A DNA stretch of 17,163 nt from the NCBI GenBank assembly GCA_036524155.1, contig DATDCV010000695.1, forward strand, positions 1-17,163, in the 5' to 3' direction. Below are positions 1-6,958 of the stretch, piece by piece. The notes under the pieces were generated by a model. That model had not been told where the DNA came from. It was given only the letters and a program-made list of their open reading frames with translations, and made no database searches. Numbering within the stretch: position 1 is the first letter of the stretch; every line of letters starts with the position of its first letter. Origin of the DNA: DATDCV01 sp036524155. Its GTDB lineage: Bacteria > Verrucomicrobiota > Verrucomicrobiia > Limisphaerales > UBA8199. A program made the translations under genes and the position numbers.

Positions 1-771
1 GTGGATATCGCACTATACGGCTACAATGGGCGGAACAAACCCGGCGGGAACCTGACGTGGCACTCCTATTGGCAGGGGAAGATCCTGTTGCCGGGCGGCG
101 AATGCGAGATCGGGCTGATCGAGCATCCCAATCATCTGGGCACGACGGAGGAGGGGTATCTGCTGTTGCGGCCCTGGGCGGACCGGGTCAAGCCCTTCAG
201 CCTGGAAGATGGGTTGATGACCGGTGTGGAGTTTTGCACAAACCTGTTTGCGCGGGGACAGGCCTATCGGTTGAACTGCGCTTATGTTGCGGGGGATCCC
301 CCCCGGTTCAGACTCGAAGCAACCAGACTGGAGACGCAACTGGGGGAGGCGGCGTTGACCGGCAAGTATATCGAACGGCTGGTGCTTAGGGAGCATGACG
401 CCAAAGTCCCCTTTACGGTTCTGCTGGATCGACCGGAGCCGACCGTGAGGATTCCGGTCGGGACCTACAGCAAGTGCTGGGTCGTTCTGAAAGAAAATGA
501 CACCAGGGCTTTCAGCGATTATCGCGATTGGCTGCGGGCAAAGCCGGTTACCATTACCGCGGCCAAAGCGGCGATCCTGCACGCGGGCGGGCCGCTCACG
601 AACTGGGTGGCGGTTGAAAACCAGGGGCGCACCTTGTCGATCGATTACCGCTTGGCGGGCGATGGCGGGCGCTACCGCCCGGCAGGTCCCGTGGACCGCG
701 CCAACCCGCCGCAAGTCGCGATCTATCGGAACGGCAACCAGGTCGGGTCCGGCAAGCTTGAATATGGCTGA
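1..771 (+). CDS. Hypothetical extracytoplasmic beta-rich domain, 5'-partial, ends at in-frame TGA
   Basis: I do not recognise a named family. The reading frame is open from the first base of the window, so the true start is probably upstream and the GTG at position 1 should not be trusted. The 256 visible residues are rich in short beta-strand-like stretches and contain no membrane segment, which suggests a folded periplasmic or surface domain. The frame stops at TGA 769-771. Reading past that codon gives SGPCPYSWRVP and then a further strand-rich stretch leading into the membrane segments of the next entry, with no shift of frame. I therefore think this and the next entry are two halves of one gene interrupted by one stop codon. 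Function unknown; the coding nature is well supported by composition and length. Confidence 0.6.
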   Translation: MDIALYGYNGRNKPGGNLTWHSYWQGKILLPGGECEIGLIEHPNHLGTTEEGYLLLRPWADRVKPFSLEDGLMTGVEFCTNLFARGQAYRLNCAYVAGDPPRFRLEATRLETQLGEAALTGKYIERLVLREHDAKVPFTVLLDRPEPTVRIPVGTYSKCWVVLKENDTRAFSDYRDWLRAKPVTITAAKAAILHAGGPLTNWVAVENQGRTLSIDYRLAGDGGRYRPAGPVDRANPPQVAIYRNGNQVGSGKLEYG

Positions 772-785
772 AGCGGCCCCTGCCC

Positions 786-802
786 GTACTCATGGCGAGT
801 AC
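786..802 (+). other. Perfect 6-bp hairpin just after the in-frame TGA
   Basis: GTACTC (786-791) pairs exactly with GAGTAC (797-802) around the loop ATGGC (792-796). The stem starts 14 nt after the TGA at 769-771. The distance and the Gs in the loop resemble a bacterial SECIS, but the loop lacks a G in its first two positions, which is the usual requirement. It could equally be a chance palindrome. Confidence 0.3.
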
Positions 803-825
803 CACCAACAGTCTCAGCGGGTGAG

Positions 826-1617
826 TTGCAGATCCGCGCCACGGCGGACCTTGGCGCCTTGGGCGCAAAGGAAGGCCCCGCTACGTCCTACAAGTGGTCG
901 CCTCCCTGCCGCCTGCCTCAATTCCTGGCGCCGCTGGCGCTGCTCCTGCTGCTGCTTCCAAAGCGAAACCGTGCCCTCGAGGCACTGTGGGTCGGCGTGC
1001 CCGTGGCGTTGAGTCTGGCGGCCGGATCGCTGCTTTGTGCCATACCGAAAGTCGAAGGGAATGCGCCGGGAGGACTGTTTGGGGTGCTCGGCGCCGTGGT
1101 TCTTGGGCTGGGAGCAGTCTGGCTGTTATCTCCTTACCTCCGGTGTCAACGCCGTTTGCTGACATTCCTGGGGATGTTGGCAACGATGGAATTGGCCGGC
1201 CTGTTCGCCTTCGTGGTCGCGCGGCTGTCGAACAAAACCGCCGCGCCGACGGAGATGTTGGTCGCCGTGGCGGCGTTCGGGTTGCTGATGAGCTTGGCCA
1301 TTAACCTGGCAGGTTGGACCTGCGGAAGGCGCTTTGGCCCGTTGCGCTTGTTGTTGTGGGCGTTTGTTTGGCTCTTCGCCGGCTGGGCGACCTTCTTCAT
1401 CGTGATGTCGTTGGCGGCCGGGCACGGCCCGTGGCTCGAGGAGGCCGTTGCCCTGCTGATTTTCTCCGGCGTGAGCTTCGGCCTGCTGCTGCCCTTCCTG
1501 ATCCTGTCACTGACCAATGCTTTTTACCGTGAACGACTCAAGGAAGTCCTGCATCTGGCGGAACCCGCACGCCCCACGCCCTCCACCGCAGGAGTGGTCG
1601 TCGAACCTTCCGCCTAA
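826..1617 (+). CDS. Multi-pass membrane protein, probable C-terminal half of the preceding gene
   Basis: This frame is the direct in-frame continuation of the gene at 1-771: codons are open from 772 to the TAA at 1615-1617. The first start-like codon is TTG at 826, inside what reads as the end of the upstream beta-domain, so an independent start here is doubtful. Numbered from that TTG, residues 1-30 are soluble. After that come about seven hydrophobic segments (near residues 32-46, 53-75, 82-106, 113-132, 142-165, 173-196 and 205-228), with a short polar C-terminal tail rich in Pro. The architecture is an extracytoplasmic domain anchored by a polytopic membrane region. No family could be named. 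It may be the distal half of a pseudogene, or may be made by readthrough of the UGA. Confidence 0.55.
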   Translation: MQIRATADLGALGAKEGPATSYKWSPPCRLPQFLAPLALLLLLLPKRNRALEALWVGVPVALSLAAGSLLCAIPKVEGNAPGGLFGVLGAVVLGLGAVWLLSPYLRCQRRLLTFLGMLATMELAGLFAFVVARLSNKTAAPTEMLVAVAAFGLLMSLAINLAGWTCGRRFGPLRLLLWAFVWLFAGWATFFIVMSLAAGHGPWLEEAVALLIFSGVSFGLLLPFLILSLTNAFYRERLKEVLHLAEPARPTPSTAGVVVEPSA

Positions 1618-1922
1618 CTTGTGCAGCCTTCGCACCGCGTTGTCCACCACCAACCGCTGCGGCTCCTTCTCCAGCCCCTCAACGCCCGCCCAGGCGCCAG
1701 TCGCGCTCTCCCCGTCAGCACTCCCGCAATCACCCGCGCTGCAACACTGTTTGCGTCGCGCCCCTCCGGCAACACCCCGAGCCGCTTACCGCGTGCCACT
1801 CTCAGCGCTGCAGCAACCCAACGCCGGACGCCCGTCATGTGATAGCCCGAACTGGAGCGAAGCGCAGGCTCGGGAAACCCGCCCAAACTCCCTCCCCGCC
1901 CTGTAACGGCGGCACGAAGCCG
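1618..1922. other. Intergenic region between convergent genes, no gene seen
   Basis: These 305 bases separate the 3' ends of the + strand membrane gene and the - strand DUF1294 gene. Short open frames exist on both strands, but their composition is Arg/Ala/Ser/Pro-rich and shows no domain. One imperfect hairpin, CCCGA (1846-1850) with TCGGG (1870-1874) and an inner GCG/CGC pairing, could help end transcription, but it has no T-run. Nothing else is supported. Confidence 0.4.
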
Positions 1923-2570
1923 TCATCTGCTGTGGTGCTCCGACGTGGTTTCGAGCCGCTTCAACAGCGCCTCCGACATGCGCCAATCTTGGAGGGAATC
2001 AAACGCGGCAAGCTGATACACCAGCACGATTAGCCAGAAGAAAAACTGGTAATCCCCTTTGGAAATCTTGTGCCTTAACCGCCGCTGCGCCAAGAATGCT
2101 GCCGGCCAGCCGCCCAGCAATTCCAGCAGGTGCAACCGGGCCTCGGAAATCCGCCATTCGCCGTTGCGGGCCTTCCGTTTATCCCGCATATACGCCCACC
2201 AGGTCAGCACACTCATTACCAGCACGTAACCGCCGGCCCAGCGTAGATCCGGCACTCGGCGCGTTATTGCGACCGCTGGAAGCGCCAGCAGCCCCAATAA
2301 GACCAACACGTTAGCGACCGTGATGCGTCCACCGCCATCAACGTGCACCGCGTTCTTCGCGCAGCTTCTTCCTCTCAAGTCCAAACCCATGACGAACTCA
2401 ATTCGGTCACCTGCTTCAGGCCTTTTTCGCCATTCGACAAAATCACGCCGGTGCAAAAACACCCGGGCCTTTCCCGCCTCAACAAAACCGTAACCCTTTC
2501 CGTGGTCCCACTCCACTATTCTGCCGCTCAAAACCGATACGGTTGGAGTCAAATTGATTCGTGTCGCCAT
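1923..2570 (-). CDS. Cold-shock domain plus DUF1294 membrane protein
   Basis: A 215-residue protein starting at ATG 2570; a TTG two codons upstream at 2576 is possible but less likely. Residues 14-78 form a cold-shock-like OB-fold, with an RNP1-type KGYGFV (25-30) and RNP2-type VFLH (37-40), expected to bind single-stranded nucleic acid. Residues 85-101 and 112-127 are membrane segments. A DUF1294 region follows at about 122-190, recognisable by the YMRDKRKA stretch, the LHLLELLGGWPAA core and the final hydrophobic helix. CSD-DUF1294 fusions are known across bacteria, but their role is not established. Length is normal for the family. It starts 2 nt after the stop of a truncated NERD gene on the same strand, so it may have been the second gene of a transcript whose first gene has been cut. 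Confidence 0.88.
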   Translation of the reverse strand: MATRINLTPTVSVLSGRIVEWDHGKGYGFVEAGKARVFLHRRDFVEWRKRPEAGDRIEFVMGLDLRGRSCAKNAVHVDGGGRITVANVLVLLGLLALPAVAITRRVPDLRWAGGYVLVMSVLTWWAYMRDKRKARNGEWRISEARLHLLELLGGWPAAFLAQRRLRHKISKGDYQFFFWLIVLVYQLAAFDSLQDWRMSEALLKRLETTSEHHSR

Positions 2571-2572
2571 AT

Positions 2573-2791
2573 TCAAGGCTTCGATTCGATCCGCGTTGTT
2601 ATTTCAGCCGTAGGGAGCGTCACGTTGTTGAGCAGCAGGTGTGGACGGCTTAACCGAGAAAGCGTGCTTGCCACCAACGCTTCACCCCGATTGCCCCTGA
2701 TCAGCAGATGACGGCCGGCTGCAAGCCCGATGGCCAGCGCGACAAGACTGGCAAATACGGTCAAAATGAGGAAACACTCGATCCAAGTCAC
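2573..2791 (-). pseudogene. Truncated NERD-domain (nuclease-related) protein, N-terminal remnant
   Basis: From the GTG at 2791 this encodes 72 residues: a membrane helix (about residues 7-26), then GNRGE (33-37) and the stretch ending LLNNVTLPTAEITTRI. This matches the start of NERD domains, which have an N-terminal membrane anchor, a (K/R)G..GE motif and a 'vlnnv.l......tQID' strand. The frame then ends at TGA 2573-2575, just where the catalytic-type core (the QIDHVVV and VIE-K region) should begin, so at least 120 residues are missing. The open frame extends upstream to 2893, but the extra residues do not look like a protein N-terminus. It is probably the remnant of a deletion that joined it to the DUF1294 gene. 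The family assignment rests on a short segment and is moderately sure. Confidence 0.5.
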
Positions 2792-2944
2792 AAATTCCGA
2801 GCAGCATTGAGGGTACCAGCACAGTTGAGCTGCGGACACCCCGTAGCCCAAGGCGCACTGCCCGGTGCTGACCGGTAAACCAAAACCTTGCACAGCCCCT
2901 TTCGCGATCTCCCGTATCCTCCCATGCGAGTGCCATAAATGTCC

Positions 2945-2972
2945 TTGACGCTGCGCCGCACGGGCATAGGCT
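2945..2972 (+). promoter_or_regulatory. Weak candidate promoter for the EVE-remnant/SIR2 transcript
   Basis: TTGACG (2945-2950) is followed after 16 bases by TAGGCT (2967-2972), about 34 bases before the ATG at 3007. The -35 box is good and the -10 box poor. It is the only promoter-like pair I saw upstream of the + strand SIR2 gene. Confidence 0.25.
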
Positions 2973-3006
2973 CGATAGAAGAGCGGAGAACCTGAAACGC
3001 AGACCT

Positions 3007-3162
3007 ATGAACTACTGGCTCGATCTTTTCACCGGTGCTACCTGGCGTCAGTTCCTCCAAGCCGGCAGCGCGATCTCCCGATTCCGGACAAACCAACTCG
3101 AGCCGAGTGCACGCCTGCAACCCGGTTGCATCATGCCGTGCTGGCCGAGGTATGAGCGCTGA
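3007..3162 (+). pseudogene. EVE/PUA-like domain N-terminal remnant
   Basis: A 51-residue frame opens with MNYWLDLFTGATW, followed by RQFLQAGSAISRFR and LQPGCIMPCW. This resembles the start of EVE-type (PUA-like, modified-base or RNA-binding) proteins that begin MNYWLDLFT..TW..F...G....GFR and continue to a 'kpGD.l.CYl' strand. The similarity stops after CIMPCW, and the frame closes at TGA 3160-3162; the normal domain is about 140 residues. The ATG of the SIR2-like gene (3152) lies inside the last codons, in another frame. I read it as the 5' stub of a gene whose remainder was deleted when SIR2 came to lie here. The family call is from memory of the N-terminal signature and is moderate. Confidence 0.45.
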
Positions 3163-4255
3163 CGATTCAACCTTGCTTGTTTTGGGCGCCGGCGCCTCGA
3201 TTGGTGCTGCGAAATACCCGATTGAGAGCAGCCTTCGCCAAGCGATGGCGAAAATGCCATCGGGCGAGAACTTTTTCTACGATCTGTTCCACCAAGGTAA
3301 GATGGACACTCACGGCGAGCGGTACGTGAACTCGCTTGGTCTGACCTGCGAGGGAGTCAATGATCTGATTGTGCGGGCATGGGGACTCGAGAAGAATCGA
3401 ACCAGATTTGAGCCTGAAGAGTGGAGGCAGATTAATATCGAGGACGTATTCACGTTCTTGGATATTGGGGAGAAAATGTATTCCCGAGGGACCCCGTACC
3501 AGAAAGGATTTCGTATCTGCAAGCGAGACCTGGCTTCGTTCGTTACGTTTCAACTGCTGTTCAAGTCTGAAGGACTCCACTGCGAACGCCTGCTCCACCT
3601 TCTTTGCGAACTGAGGCCAACTGACAGCGTGATCTCGTTCAATTGGGACACCATCGCTGATTTCACTCTCCAGCGCCTGGGTGGCCCGATATACGAGACC
3701 TACTTGGACCTGATGACAACTGACAAACCGCGACTGCGCGACTACAACAGTCGTGGCGTTTTCCTGAAGCTCCATGGGTCTCTTAACTGGCGTGTGTGTC
3801 CGAATCCGCAATGTCCTCTCCATGGCAAGGCAAGGCTTGCGGTCGAAGACAAAAAGCTCCTGCGACTCAGGGAAATGCATAAATGCCCCAACTGCGGAAA
3901 CGAACGGTGCGAGCCGTTCATCGTTCCGCCGACGTCCAATAAACTCATCCGACCGGGGAGCATTCTGCATAAACTTTGGCTCATTGCACGGCAGAAGCTG
4001 GGCAGCTGCCGAAGAATCGTTTTCGTTGGATACTCCTTTCCAGCGACTGACTTCTACTCTGAGTGGCTGTTCAGACAGATTTATTTCCTGGAAGGAAATC
4101 GCCCAGAGATCATCGTGGTCAACCCTGCGATGAAGCACAAAGATAGCGATGTCCAAAGACGTTATCAGCGCCTTTTTAAAGGTTGCAAGATACGGGTGTT
4201 TCGGGATCTCAAGGAGTTCACTCGACGGGGTTTGAAACTACTGAAGCGCGTTTGA
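3152..4255 (+). CDS. SIR2-like (SIR2_2 type) domain protein with zinc-ribbon insertion
   Basis: A 367-residue soluble protein. The SIR2/DHS-like NAD-binding fold is shown by GAGAS (12-16), SFNWD (162-166), KLHGS (206-210, carrying the His expected to be catalytic) and VGYSFPATD (292-300). Between these, four cysteines (C216, C221, C245, C248) look like a small zinc ribbon, as in classical sirtuins. SIR2_2-type proteins typically act as NAD-degrading effectors in antiphage systems, or are uncharacterised; here the substrate is not shown by the sequence. The ATG at 3152 was chosen because the fold begins at residue 8. The open frame extends to 3035, but that stretch overlaps the EVE remnant. 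The preceding GAGGT touches the ATG and is too close for a normal ribosome site. Neighbours are two truncated genes of defence-associated families. No partner gene follows. Confidence 0.88.
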   Translation: MSADDSTLLVLGAGASIGAAKYPIESSLRQAMAKMPSGENFFYDLFHQGKMDTHGERYVNSLGLTCEGVNDLIVRAWGLEKNRTRFEPEEWRQINIEDVFTFLDIGEKMYSRGTPYQKGFRICKRDLASFVTFQLLFKSEGLHCERLLHLLCELRPTDSVISFNWDTIADFTLQRLGGPIYETYLDLMTTDKPRLRDYNSRGVFLKLHGSLNWRVCPNPQCPLHGKARLAVEDKKLLRLREMHKCPNCGNERCEPFIVPPTSNKLIRPGSILHKLWLIARQKLGSCRRIVFVGYSFPATDFYSEWLFRQIYFLEGNRPEIIVVNPAMKHKDSDVQRRYQRLFKGCKIRVFRDLKEFTRRGLKLLKRV

Positions 4256-4289
4256 GGGCACAGCCCACGGCTCTGAAACTGATCGGATC

Positions 4290-4313
4290 GGGGTCGGAAC
4301 AACGTTCTGCCCC
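4290..4313. terminator. Possible hairpin downstream of the SIR2-like gene
   Basis: GGGG (4290-4293) and GAAC (4297-4300) pair with GTTC (4304-4307) and CCCC (4310-4313) around an AAC loop, 35 bases after the SIR2-like stop. No T-run follows, so intrinsic termination is unproven. The rest of 4256-4521 shows no gene. Confidence 0.25.
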
Positions 4314-4521
4314 GTCCTGGTTCCGGCGGTGAATTGCATTCGTCCAAGTCGCGACTGCGCGGAAGGTTCTTCTCTTACCACCCCCGCAAGGGAGCGGATT
4401 TCCGGAATGGAAGTCCGTCAATCACGCTCCTCCGCTTTCGGTCGGGATAAATGCAGTGCGAACACCGGCCCCTGGCGTCCAAACAGTGCGCGCCCAACCG
4501 GGACGATCTGAATCCTTTGTT

Positions 4522-5019
4522 TTAGTCGGTGGCGTGCGCGGTCATCGTTCCCGAGGCGAACACCAGTTCGGCGGAATGAGGCCCGGAACGGACCAGCACA
4601 GCGCCATTCGTGCCTGCCAACGCCAGCAGCGCCGCGTCATCGATTTCGTGATATCGGCGATCCTCCGGGCGGGTGGCGATGCGGTTGACGTTCCGGCTTG
4701 GAGCCGAAGCAATCACTCCGGAGGGGCCGAACGGCTGAGTTTGGATCAACGCGGACGGGGGCAATGGTTCCGTCCGTACCAAAACATACACGAGTTGGCG
4801 GGTGACCGCTTGGGGCCGAGGCGGTAACTGGCCCCACCAAACCAGCAGCACCATCGCCGGCAACAGCAGCAAAACCGAGCCGGCCCGGCGGAGCTGGAGA
4901 AGGGTCCGCCGGCGCCTCACGTTGCGCAGGGTGCGATGAAGCAGCGCGTCGCGTCGCGCATCCGGCTCGCCGGGCTCGGCCAGGATATCGCGCAGCAAAC
5001 GGTCCCGATCGTCATTCAT
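4522..5019 (-). CDS. Single-pass membrane protein, candidate anti-sigma factor
   Basis: A 165-residue protein with a charged, Arg-rich N-terminal portion (1-44), one membrane helix (about 45-63) and a roughly 100-residue outer domain. It overlaps the 3' end of the ECF sigma gene by 8 nt, a typical arrangement for a sigma/anti-sigma pair. The N-terminal part is short and lacks the HxxxCxxC motif of zinc anti-sigma domains, so the role is inferred from position and topology alone. It is the last gene of the three-gene unit. Alternative: a membrane protein of unknown function that is simply translationally coupled to the sigma factor. Confidence 0.65.
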   Translation of the reverse strand: MNDDRDRLLRDILAEPGEPDARRDALLHRTLRNVRRRRTLLQLRRAGSVLLLLPAMVLLVWWGQLPPRPQAVTRQLVYVLVRTEPLPPSALIQTQPFGPSGVIASAPSRNVNRIATRPEDRRYHEIDDAALLALAGTNGAVLVRSGPHSAELVFASGTMTAHATD

Positions 5020-5623
5020 GCTTTAGCTCGGCGATTAGCGCGCCTTTGAGTTTGCGACGGATGCGCACCAGGCGAGACTCAGTCGCTTTCTCGGAGGTCT
5101 GCAGTTCCTCGGCGATCTCGCGCACGGGACGATGCGCGAAATACTTCCACTCCACCAACGTCCGCTCGTCCTCCGGCAGCGCCGCCAGAGTTCGCTCCAG
5201 CGCGCTGAACAGCCGCGCGTCAGCCGTGGGGCTTTCCGGGCCGGGCCCTTCAACGAGCTGGTGTCGTGTGAACCGCTCAAGGAATGCCAGGTACCGGCGG
5301 TGTCTGCGGCTCTGGTCACTGAAAGCGCTACGGGCCAGCACGGTGAGCCAGTTCCAGAAAATGTCTTCCGCGGGGAATACCTTGATGTAGCGGACCACCC
5401 GCAAGAGAGTGGCTTCGAGCGCCTCTTCGGCCCGTTCGAGGTCGCCCGCCGCCACCACGAGCAGGTAGCGGAACAGCCGGTCGTAATACGTGTGGTAGAA
5501 TTCAAGGTACGCGGCTTCTTCACCGGCGCGCATCCGGCGTGTCAATTGCGGCACGTCCGTAAGCGCGTTGGCCGGTGCTTCCACTGGCGCGCCGCCGGTG
5601 CTTTGATGTGTCGAGGAACGCAA
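5012..5623 (-). CDS. RNA polymerase sigma factor, ECF (sigma-70) family
   Basis: A 203-residue protein. Region 2 spans roughly residues 27-100 (YLEFYHTYYDRLFRYLLVV, then the ERAEEALEATLLRVVRY helix and the FWNWLTVLARSAFSDQSRR segment). Region 4 spans about 140-200 (LAALPEDERTLVEWKYF, then the helix-turn-helix REIAEELQTSEKATESRLVRI). No region 3 is present, as expected for ECF sigmas. I keep the TTG at 5623 because no ATG precedes region 2; the first in-frame ATG (residue 31) would cut into it. The start lies 6 nt after the stop of the exported-protein gene upstream and the end overlaps the membrane gene downstream, so all three are probably co-transcribed and coupled. The signal is presumably envelope-related, but it is not visible. 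Confidence 0.9.
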   Translation of the reverse strand: MRSSTHQSTGGAPVEAPANALTDVPQLTRRMRAGEEAAYLEFYHTYYDRLFRYLLVVAAGDLERAEEALEATLLRVVRYIKVFPAEDIFWNWLTVLARSAFSDQSRRHRRYLAFLERFTRHQLVEGPGPESPTADARLFSALERTLAALPEDERTLVEWKYFAHRPVREIAEELQTSEKATESRLVRIRRKLKGALIAELKHE

Positions 5624-5629
5624 AAACTC

Positions 5630-6463
5630 TCATTCGCTGCCGGTGTTAGTGGATTCGGCGCTCCGGGGAGGTTCCGCCGGCTTGGGCGCCGCAGCCTTTC
5701 CGGGAGCGGCTGGTGCGCCCGGAGGCGCGAGCGCCTGCAGGACCGCATCAATAATCTCCAGCTTGTTTGGCTCACCCACTGCGATCAAGAGGTTTGTGTC
5801 TTTATGGAAACTGATTTTGGGCGGCGAGGTTTCACCCAGCATCTTCCATCCGGTTTCAATCGCCGTGGTGATGTCATCGACGGTAAGATGCCGATCCCCG
5901 GAAACCGGGCGCAGGTACGGCGACAACGAGTAGAAGCGGACTGCCTTGCCCTCGCCGGTGCCGCCGATGGTCGGCATCGGCGGCTTCTCCGCGTGAAAAC
6001 ACCATATCGTGTCGTCCGTGAGCGCGCCGGGTCCCTGCTGGAAACCATAACTGGTGATTACCTGTTGAATGCTGCGATAACCGCCGAACTGGGGCCCACC
6101 GTAATAGGAACCAGATTCGTACGCCTGGGTCTTGCGGCTGGCCTGTTCCAGCGCCGAAAACAATTGCTGCACGTTCACGTTCGTCATCTTTAACACCGGG
6201 ATTTTCGTCTCCGCATACTCATCGGGGACGATCGCATTGAGCGGCTTTCCCATCGCCTTCTGGATGGCCGCTACCAGGTCCTTGGGCATGCCGCCGGGGA
6301 AATCCAGGCTGAACCGCGTCAATTCCCCCGACTGTTGCTGCGGAACGGTTGTTCCCGGGGGCAGATTTGGTCTCCGCATCGACGGTTGGGGTTGTGCCTG
6401 TGCCAAAACTATCGAGACGCAGGCCGTCAGCAGCCCGGTCGCCCATAGAAGCGCTTTTTTCAT
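5630..6463 (-). CDS. Exported protein with secretin-N-like repeats
   Basis: A 277-residue protein with a clear signal peptide (MKKALLWATGLLTACVSIVLAQA, cleavage near residue 23), then a Pro/Gln-rich linker. The stretch around residues 60-110 (VAAIQKAMGKPLNAIVPDEY...VLKMTNVNVQQLFSALEQAS) and the one near residues 210-245 (ISFHKDTNLLIAVGEPNKLEIIDAVLQAL) have the alpha/beta pattern of secretin/TonB short N-terminal domains. There is no secretin pore domain, so it is not a complete secretin. The C-terminus is low-complexity Pro/Ala. It is the first gene of a unit with an ECF sigma factor and a membrane protein, so it may sense or modify the envelope signal. The family assignment is by pattern only. 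Confidence 0.72.
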   Translation of the reverse strand: MKKALLWATGLLTACVSIVLAQAQPQPSMRRPNLPPGTTVPQQQSGELTRFSLDFPGGMPKDLVAAIQKAMGKPLNAIVPDEYAETKIPVLKMTNVNVQQLFSALEQASRKTQAYESGSYYGGPQFGGYRSIQQVITSYGFQQGPGALTDDTIWCFHAEKPPMPTIGGTGEGKAVRFYSLSPYLRPVSGDRHLTVDDITTAIETGWKMLGETSPPKISFHKDTNLLIAVGEPNKLEIIDAVLQALAPPGAPAAPGKAAAPKPAEPPRSAESTNTGSE

Positions 6464-6533
6464 AATGTGAGTTGTCTGTTTCTGTCTCTATAAAGGAAGA
6501 CGACAACTGGCCCGAAATCCTTCGCAAAAAATC

Positions 6534-6795
6534 TCAAATTGAAAACAGAAAGAGCTGGTGTTCCATGCTGGGTATTGACAGGAAACGCGCAGGCACCTTG
6601 CGCGAACTGATTCCGGGCTTGCCCAGCAATAAGTCTGCCGGGATGCGCAAACCAACGACGAGTGCCCGAATCATCTTAAGGCTGAGTCCACGTCTGCCGG
6701 AGAGGACTTCGGACACTCGACTCCGACTGCCTAACAACGGAACCAGGTCTTTTGGTGCCTGTCCCTGTTGCTCCATCCGGACGCGGATCGCTGCG
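6534..6795 (-). pseudogene. higA: HigA-type antitoxin remnant (HTH half only)
   Basis: Reading leftwards from about 6795, the frame gives AIRVRMEQQGQAPKDL, then GSRSRVSEVLSGRRGLSLKM and IRALVVGLRIPADLLL. This is the helix-turn-helix and C-terminal part of HigA/XRE antitoxins of the HigBA class. The N-terminal half (about 60 residues) is absent, and no HigB toxin gene lies next to it. The internal ATG at 6776 would give an 80-residue protein. The remnant ends at the 8-bp repeat that borders the palindromic element. Removing the element and one repeat copy does not restore an open upstream frame (TGA follows at once), so the gene was already broken before the insertion. Confidence 0.6.
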
Positions 6796-6798
6796 TGA
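6791..6798. repeat. Target-site duplication, copy 1 left
   Basis: CTGCGTGA borders the palindromic element on its left and is repeated exactly at 6911-6918 on its right. Confidence 0.85.
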
Positions 6799-6910
6799 GT
6801 ACCCCCTCAATCTTGGGTCGGAGCGCCGAGTTGCACTCGGCTTACCATCGCCCGTCGGCTCGCTTAAGCCGATTAGAAATCGGCGCTCCGACCCGAGACT
6901 GAGGCGATAC
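6799..6910. mobile_element. 112-bp palindromic MITE-like element, copy 1
   Basis: The ends are 31-nt inverted repeats (6799-6829 and 6880-6910) matching at 27 of 31 positions. With internal symmetry, the two arms extend to 46 nt each (6799-6844 and 6865-6910) around a 20-nt centre. Inside the arms are two small hairpins, CCGAGT-TGC-ACTCGG (6826-6840) and CCGATT-AGA-AATCGG (6869-6883), so the strand can fold into a branched structure. CTGCGTGA occurs at 6791-6798 and again at 6911-6918, directly bordering the element: an 8-bp target-site duplication. It carries no coding capacity and must have been moved in trans. The GTA- termini and 8-bp duplication recall IS66-type elements; that link is inference. 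Confidence 0.88.
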
Positions 6911-6918
6911 CTGCGTGA
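6911..6918. repeat. Target-site duplication, copy 1 right
   Basis: CTGCGTGA is the exact partner of 6791-6798. It lies about 40 bases before the ATG of the GH172-like gene, so the element sits in that gene's promoter region. Confidence 0.85.
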
Positions 6919-6958
6919 TTTCATTGCGGGCCCTGGGCTTCTCACTAAGATTTATCCT

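Noticed and set aside
769..802. Firm selenoprotein call
   Set aside because: The hairpin loop ATGGC lacks a G in its first two positions and no homologue alignment is available; a nonsense mutation is at least as likely.
1614..1886. Small - strand open frame in the gap after the first membrane gene
   Set aside because: Arg/Gly/Trp-rich composition, no ribosome site and no domain; probably non-coding.
3167..4156. Long - strand open frame (329 codons) opposite the SIR2-like gene
   Set aside because: It is wholly antisense to a gene with clear SIR2 motifs, and its translation has no recognisable domain; it is a by-product of codon bias.
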